Source: Natranaeroarchaeum aerophilus (GTDB lineage Archaea; Halobacteriota; Halobacteria; Halobacteriales; Natronoarchaeaceae). From it: a stretch of 64,000 bases of DNA. Location: assembly GCF_023638055.1 (NCBI RefSeq), contig NZ_JAKRVY010000003.1, positions 1 to 64,000 of the forward strand. The letters are read 5' to 3'. Position numbers and translations under genes: made by a program. The notes beneath the pieces are model-generated. The model saw nothing but the letters and a program-made list of their open reading frames with translations. It ran no database searches and had not been told where the DNA came from. Shown in pieces: positions 60,211 through 64,000 of this stretch (the stretch's first letter is position 1; every line of letters starts with the position of its first letter).

Positions 60211-60364
60211 ACTAACACAGTACGCCAAGTACGGTGTTTACTCTTTCGACTAATTGTGTATAGGTGTTGTAAACTGTCCGTCCGTCAGGGAGGCCGCGAG
60301 AGTACGGACAGCCACTGTACCGAGAACAGCAACTTTTACACTGTGCTGTAGCGGTGTTTCGGGT

Positions 60365-61657
60365 ATGTCAGAAACCGTGCTGCTGGTCGGCGGTGGGGGT
60401 CGCGAACACGCTATCGCCCGCGCGCTCGAAAACAGTGACGCGACCCTGTACGCCTGTGCGGGGAACCGAAATCCCGGGATCAACGAGATCGCCGCCGGGT
60501 TCGAATCACTGGAGACGACCGACGCCGAGGCCGTCGTCGAGTACGCCGAGTCCGTCGACGCGACGCTTGCCGTCGTCGGCCCGGAAGCACCGCTGGCCGC
60601 GGGCGTCGCCGACGCGCTGGACGAGGCCGGTGTCTACGCCTTCGGCCCACAGGCCGAGGAGGCACGCATCGAGACGGACAAGTCGTTCCAGCGGGAGTTC
60701 ATGGCCGAACACGATGTTCCCGGCTGTCCCGACTTCGAGGTGTTCGAGGATGGCGAGGCGGCCTGCGAGTATATCGACGAGTACGACGGCGATCTCGTCA
60801 TCAAGCCCGCCGGGCTGACGGGCGGCAAGGGCGTCAAGGTGATCGGCGACCAGGTCACCGCCGAGGAGGGGAAAGCGTACATCCGTGACTCGGAGTACGA
60901 CCGGATCGTCCTCGAGGAGCGCCTCGTCGGCGAGGAGTTCACGATCCAGGGCTTCGTGGCGAACGGCTCGCTCCGGATCACGCCCGCGGTGCAGGACCAC
61001 AAGCGCGCCTACGAGGGCGACGAAGGGCCGAACACGGGCGGAATGGGCAGTTACAGTGACTCCAGCTTCCAGTTGCCGTTCATGACGAAAGCCGACTCGG
61101 CCGAGGCGCTCGATATCATGCGCTCGGTCGTCGACGCACTGGCTGGCTACAAGGGCGTCCTCTACGGACAGTTCATGCTCACTGCCGAGGGGGTCAAGGT
61201 CGTCGAGTTCAACGCCCGCTTTGGCGATCCCGAGGCGATGAACACCCTGCCCGTCCTCGAAACCGACTTCCTCGACGTGCTGACGGCGGCCCGCAATGGC
61301 AAAGCGCTGCCCGAACTCGCCTTCGACGCGCAGGCGACCGTCTGCAAGTACGCGGTGCCCGACGGCTACCCCACCGATCCCGATGCGGGCGCACTGGTGA
61401 CCATCGACGAGGATTCTGCGGGCGATGCCCTGCTGTACTACGCCAGCGTCGACGCCCGCGAGGACGGCATCTACACGACGACGTCGCGATCCTACGCCGT
61501 CGTCGGCGTCGCCGATACGATCAGCGAGGCCGAGGAGATGGCCGAGGACGCCCTCGAACGCGCCGGAACCGAGGGACTGCGTGTCCGTCACGACATCGGC
61601 AAGGAAGATCTCGTCCAGCAGCGGATCGACCACATGGACGAGTTGCGCAGCGAGTAA
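60365..61657 (+). CDS. purD: Phosphoribosylamine-glycine ligase
   Basis: The 430-residue ATP-grasp enzyme makes glycinamide ribonucleotide in purine synthesis. It begins VLLVGGGGREHAIARAL, the GARS N-domain signature, with KPAGLTGGKGVKV near residue 148 (ATP-grasp glycine-rich), EEFTIQGFVANGS near 200 and the family hallmark FNARFGDPEAMN near 283. ATG 60365 is chosen; the longer frame starts in the promoter, where AACTTTTACACTG at about 60330-60342 gives a TATA-like element. Confidence 0.93.
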   Translation: MSETVLLVGGGGREHAIARALENSDATLYACAGNRNPGINEIAAGFESLETTDAEAVVEYAESVDATLAVVGPEAPLAAGVADALDEAGVYAFGPQAEEARIETDKSFQREFMAEHDVPGCPDFEVFEDGEAACEYIDEYDGDLVIKPAGLTGGKGVKVIGDQVTAEEGKAYIRDSEYDRIVLEERLVGEEFTIQGFVANGSLRITPAVQDHKRAYEGDEGPNTGGMGSYSDSSFQLPFMTKADSAEALDIMRSVVDALAGYKGVLYGQFMLTAEGVKVVEFNARFGDPEAMNTLPVLETDFLDVLTAARNGKALPELAFDAQATVCKYAVPDGYPTDPDAGALVTIDEDSAGDALLYYASVDAREDGIYTTTSRSYAVVGVADTISEAEEMAEDALERAGTEGLRVRHDIGKEDLVQQRIDHMDELRSE

Positions 61658-61680
61658 GGCAGTTCGACGAGCGCCTGTTT

Positions 61681-62424
61681 TCAATCCGCCTGCGGGAGCG
61701 AGTACGCGCCGAGCGCGAAGAAGACGACCGCGAGGACCGAGAGCACCGCGAGATCGGCGAGCGGGTCGCCGCCGGTCGAGAGCGCCCGGACGCCGCGTGC
61801 GAAGTACGTGAGTGGGGATAGCTCCATCAGCGGCCCGAACCACTCCGGCAGGAGGTCGGGCGGGACGAAGGTATCCGAGAGAAAGAGGAGGGGAAGGCCG
61901 ATCGAGTTCGAGGCCGCAATCGCGCCGTCCTGTGATTCCGTGTAGCTGCCGAGCATCGCGCCGACGCCACAGAACAGCACGACGCCAGCGACGATGAACG
62001 GAACCAGCAGTGGCGAGAGGGGAAGCGTCGCCCCCGTGAGGACGGCGACGAGCACGAGCACGAGCAGGCTGGCAATGCCGATAATCACGACGTTGACCAG
62101 CGTGTGTGCGGCCAGCCACTCAGTTTTCGAGAGCGGCGTCGTCGCCAGCTTCTCGAAGCGGTTCCCGTCACGGTGGCGGGCGACCGTCGAGCCGAGCCGG
62201 GAGAGGGGTGTAAAGAGGACGACGACGGCGACGTAGCCGGGGACGTAGTACTCCGCGGGCTCGGTGAAGAGCCCGCCGCCGCCCGGATCGGTCCGGACGA
62301 GCGCGCCGAAGATGATGATCAGCAGAACGGGGAAAAAGAAGGTGAAAAAGACGGCTGTCCGGCGGCGCAAAAAGGAGTGCCAGGAGGCGTGAAACTCTGA
62401 TCGGATGCGGGTGAGTGTGCTCAC
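61681..62424 (-). CDS. ABC-2-type exporter permease
   Basis: The 247-residue membrane protein has six predicted helices, including RRTAVFFTFFFPVLLIIIFG near residue 20, VNVVIIGIASLLVLVLVAVL near 110 and LAVLSVLAVVFFALGAYSLP at the end. The family block SDTFVPPDLLPEWFGPLMELSPLTYFARGVR lies near residues 185-215. GTG 62424 is the start, overlapping the ATPase stop (GTGA), so the two form one exporter operon. Confidence 0.87.
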   Translation of the reverse strand: MSTLTRIRSEFHASWHSFLRRRTAVFFTFFFPVLLIIIFGALVRTDPGGGGLFTEPAEYYVPGYVAVVVLFTPLSRLGSTVARHRDGNRFEKLATTPLSKTEWLAAHTLVNVVIIGIASLLVLVLVAVLTGATLPLSPLLVPFIVAGVVLFCGVGAMLGSYTESQDGAIAASNSIGLPLLFLSDTFVPPDLLPEWFGPLMELSPLTYFARGVRALSTGGDPLADLAVLSVLAVVFFALGAYSLPQAD

Positions 62425-63380
62425 ACGTCACCTCCCACGGCTGGTGCTCCCCGTGACCGAACGTCATCTCGCGCTATTCCACCTTCTTCGTCACCCGCGA
62501 GGGTCATGTAGACATCTTCGAGGGTCGGTTCGCGCCACGTCAGGGCGGTGTAGGAAAGCCCCTCGGCGTCCAGCACGTCCACGACTCTCCCGATCTCGGT
62601 GGGCGCGATCCCGTGGACGGCGACGCCACGATGGGTCGTCGTGGCGTCGAACCCGCTCTCCGCGAGCATCGACGCGACAGTCTCCGCTTCGGCGTCGAGA
62701 TCGATCTCGAGTCGGCTCTCACCGCCGTATTCGGCGAGCAGTTCGTCGGGAGTCCCGACCGCAACGAGTTCACCATCGGCGAGCAGTCCAACTCTGTCGG
62801 CGAGCGCTTCGGCTTCGGCCATGTCGTGGGTCGTCAACAGGACGGTCGTCCCGCCCGCGGCGAGCGTCTCGACCCGCTCGGCGACGGTGCGGCGACCCGC
62901 AGGGTCGATTCCGGTCGTCGGCTCGTCCAGAAAGAGCAGGTCGGGATCGTTGACGAGCGCGCTCCCCAGACAGACTCGGCGTTGTTGCCCCCCAGAGAGG
63001 TTCTCGTACCAGGTGTCGCCGGCGTCGCGCAGGCCGACCGTCGCCAGCACCTCCTCGGGGTCGAGCGGGTCGTCGTACAGTCCGGCGTAGTAGGTGAGAA
63101 GTTCGCGCGCAGTGAGCCGGTCGGGCGGGGAGAAGCTCTGTGGCAGGACGCCGAGGCGTCTCGCATCGATGTCTGCGGGCGACTCGCCGAAGACGGTTAC
63201 CGTTCCGGCGGTGGGTTCGACCGTCCCCGTGAGCGCCCGGACGAGGGTGGTCTTGCCCGCGCCGTTCGGGCCGATCAACGCGAACACCTCGCCCTCACGG
63301 ACCGACAGCGAAACGCCGTCGAGTGCCACGAGATCCCCATAGGACTTCGAGACGTCGTCGGCCGACAGCAGTGCGGTCAT
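62421..63380 (-). CDS. ABC-2-type exporter ATPase (NodI/DrrA-like)
   Basis: The 319-residue ATPase has Walker A GPNGAGKTT near residue 38, the signature NLSGGQQRRVCLGSAL near 135, Walker B LLFLDEPTTGID near 155 and switch His in LTTHDMAEAEAL near 190. The C-terminal ~90 residues carry the acidic DrrA-type accessory part. ATG 63380 (MTALLSADDVSKSYG) is used; the frame upstream is non-coding. Together with the permease it likely exports a drug, lipid or small molecule. Confidence 0.9.
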   Translation of the reverse strand: MTALLSADDVSKSYGDLVALDGVSLSVREGEVFALIGPNGAGKTTLVRALTGTVEPTAGTVTVFGESPADIDARRLGVLPQSFSPPDRLTARELLTYYAGLYDDPLDPEEVLATVGLRDAGDTWYENLSGGQQRRVCLGSALVNDPDLLFLDEPTTGIDPAGRRTVAERVETLAAGGTTVLLTTHDMAEAEALADRVGLLADGELVAVGTPDELLAEYGGESRLEIDLDAEAETVASMLAESGFDATTTHRGVAVHGIAPTEIGRVVDVLDAEGLSYTALTWREPTLEDVYMTLAGDEEGGIARDDVRSRGAPAVGGDV

Positions 63381-63558
63381 ACTCGTTCTCGGCAGTCCGC
63401 CGGAAAACCCCCTTCGGTTCCCGATTGTGTGCACCCGTCTGCCCGCTGGTCTGGCCGTACTGTGGACCACAACTGGACCATTTCGCCGCCGATCGCCCGA
63501 GGAAGGTACGATATAGACGCCACAACGCCTATATATCGGGAGTAGCTTAGATTCGGAT

Positions 63559-64000
63559 ATGTCACGGTCTGCGCTCGTCGGCAACGTCGCGGCGATGCTC
63601 GAAGACGCAGGCTTCGCAGTGAGTGACCGCTGTGCAACACGCCCGCGAAGTTTCGATGTCGCGGCCCGCCGTGGCGACGAACTCGTGCTGTTGAAAGTGC
63701 TCGGTAACGTCGACGCCTTCGACGCCGAAACGGGCGAGGAGATGCGCCGCATCGGCGCGTATCTGGATGCCACGCCACTGGTAATCGGGCTCCGAACCAG
63801 AGACGAGGAGCTGAAACCCGAGGTCGTCTACTTCCGCCACGGGGTTCCCGTGCTGAGCCCCGACACCGCGATGGATCTATTTGTCGAGGGCGTCCCACCG
63901 CTGATCTACGCCGCGCCGGGCGGCCTGTACGTCAGCATCGACGGCGACATCCTCGCGGACAAACGCGAGGAGCGCGGCTGGAGTCTCGGCCAGCTCGCAA
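63559..64000 (+). CDS. Archaeal HTH transcriptional regulator (COG1395 type), cut by window end
   Basis: The first 147 codons of an archaea-specific regulator are present, starting [20 protein letters not shown]. The N-terminal ~115 residues form the conserved nuclease-like sensor domain ([20 protein letters not shown], then [20 protein letters not shown] and a short [13 protein letters not shown]). Then [20 protein letters not shown] is the start of an XRE-type HTH, which continues beyond the window. A TATA-like CCTATATATC at 63526-63535 lies about 24-33 bases upstream. The complete family is about 320 residues. Confidence 0.85.
   Translation, partial: MSRSALVGNVAAMLEDAGFAVSDRCATRPRSFDVAARRGDELVLLKVLGNVDAFDAETGEEMRRIGAYLDATPLVIGLRTRDEELKPEVVYFRHGVPVLSPDTAMDLFVEGVPPLIYAAPGGLYVSIDGDILADKREERGWSLGQLA

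Noticed and set aside
60506..62119. Long minus-strand open frame (537 codons) across purD and the exporter permease
   Set aside because: It crosses two well-supported genes and the intergenic gap, with no recognisable domain.

Overview
The window comes from a halophilic archaeon of the class Halobacteria. The evidence is a high-GC genome with strongly acidic proteins, Tat-type lipoprotein signals (RR motif plus a lipobox Cys), short or absent leaders behind AT-rich TATA elements, and several haloarchaea-typical families: a TbsP-type regulator, bacterio-opsin-activator-type HTH regulators, a HalOD1 domain, an amphi-Trp protein and a GHMP-type shikimate kinase. I cannot name the genus. No insertion sequence, CRISPR array, rRNA or replication origin is visible. 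One tRNA gene (Leu, CAA anticodon) is present.

Layout. 0-10 kb: an epimerase, a thioredoxin-like protein, a lipoprotein, a PRC-barrel protein, a TbsP-type regulator, a stand-alone YcaO protein, membrane proteins (one DUF63) and an inositol-phosphatase-family enzyme. 10-15 kb: tRNA-Leu, a DUF123 nuclease-fold protein, a D-2-hydroxyacid dehydrogenase/HAD pair, a shikimate kinase/chorismate mutase pair, and a MazEF-type toxin-antitoxin pair next to two gene remnants. 15-18 kb: two PH-domain membrane proteins. 17.9-30.8 kb: an accessory-looking amine/guanidino-compound region. It holds a YtcJ-type amidohydrolase divergent from a complete PotD-A-B-C-type ABC importer, an Eis-type acetyltransferase, an MFS transporter, three paralogous agmatinase-family ureohydrolases and an SDR. 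31-37.5 kb: an RND/MMPL transporter, a [2Fe-2S] protein divergent from an ethylbenzene-dehydrogenase-like haem-binding lipoprotein, a frameshifted small gene and an unusual glutamyl-tRNA reductase. 37.7-42.9 kb: an acyl-CoA carboxylase carboxyltransferase with an extra N-terminal domain, fructose-bisphosphatase, a helix-hairpin-helix protein and 3-hydroxyacyl-CoA dehydrogenase. 43-50 kb: cytochrome bd oxidase behind a tiny upstream ORF, a membrane protein, a thioesterase, TraB, a site-2 protease and a stress protein. 50-54 kb: small regulators, including two divergent HTH-10 genes around an operator-rich gap. 54-64 kb: an AI-2E-type permease with a repeat tail, a YyaL-type thioredoxin-domain protein, an MFS transporter, a GH37 trehalase, PurD, an ABC-2 exporter and a regulator cut by the window end.

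The most coherent candidate system is the 18-30 kb region. It would import a small cationic nitrogen compound and could hydrolyse guanidino groups with three related but non-identical enzymes, while the amidohydrolase and acetyltransferase could process related amines. The substrate is not determined by sequence. Other points worth a second look are the orphan YcaO, the epsilon-like domain fused to the carboxyltransferase, the likely 30-residue leader gene of cydAB, the Fe-S protein whose Tat-like signal lies upstream of any usable start codon, and two highly structured intergenic stretches.
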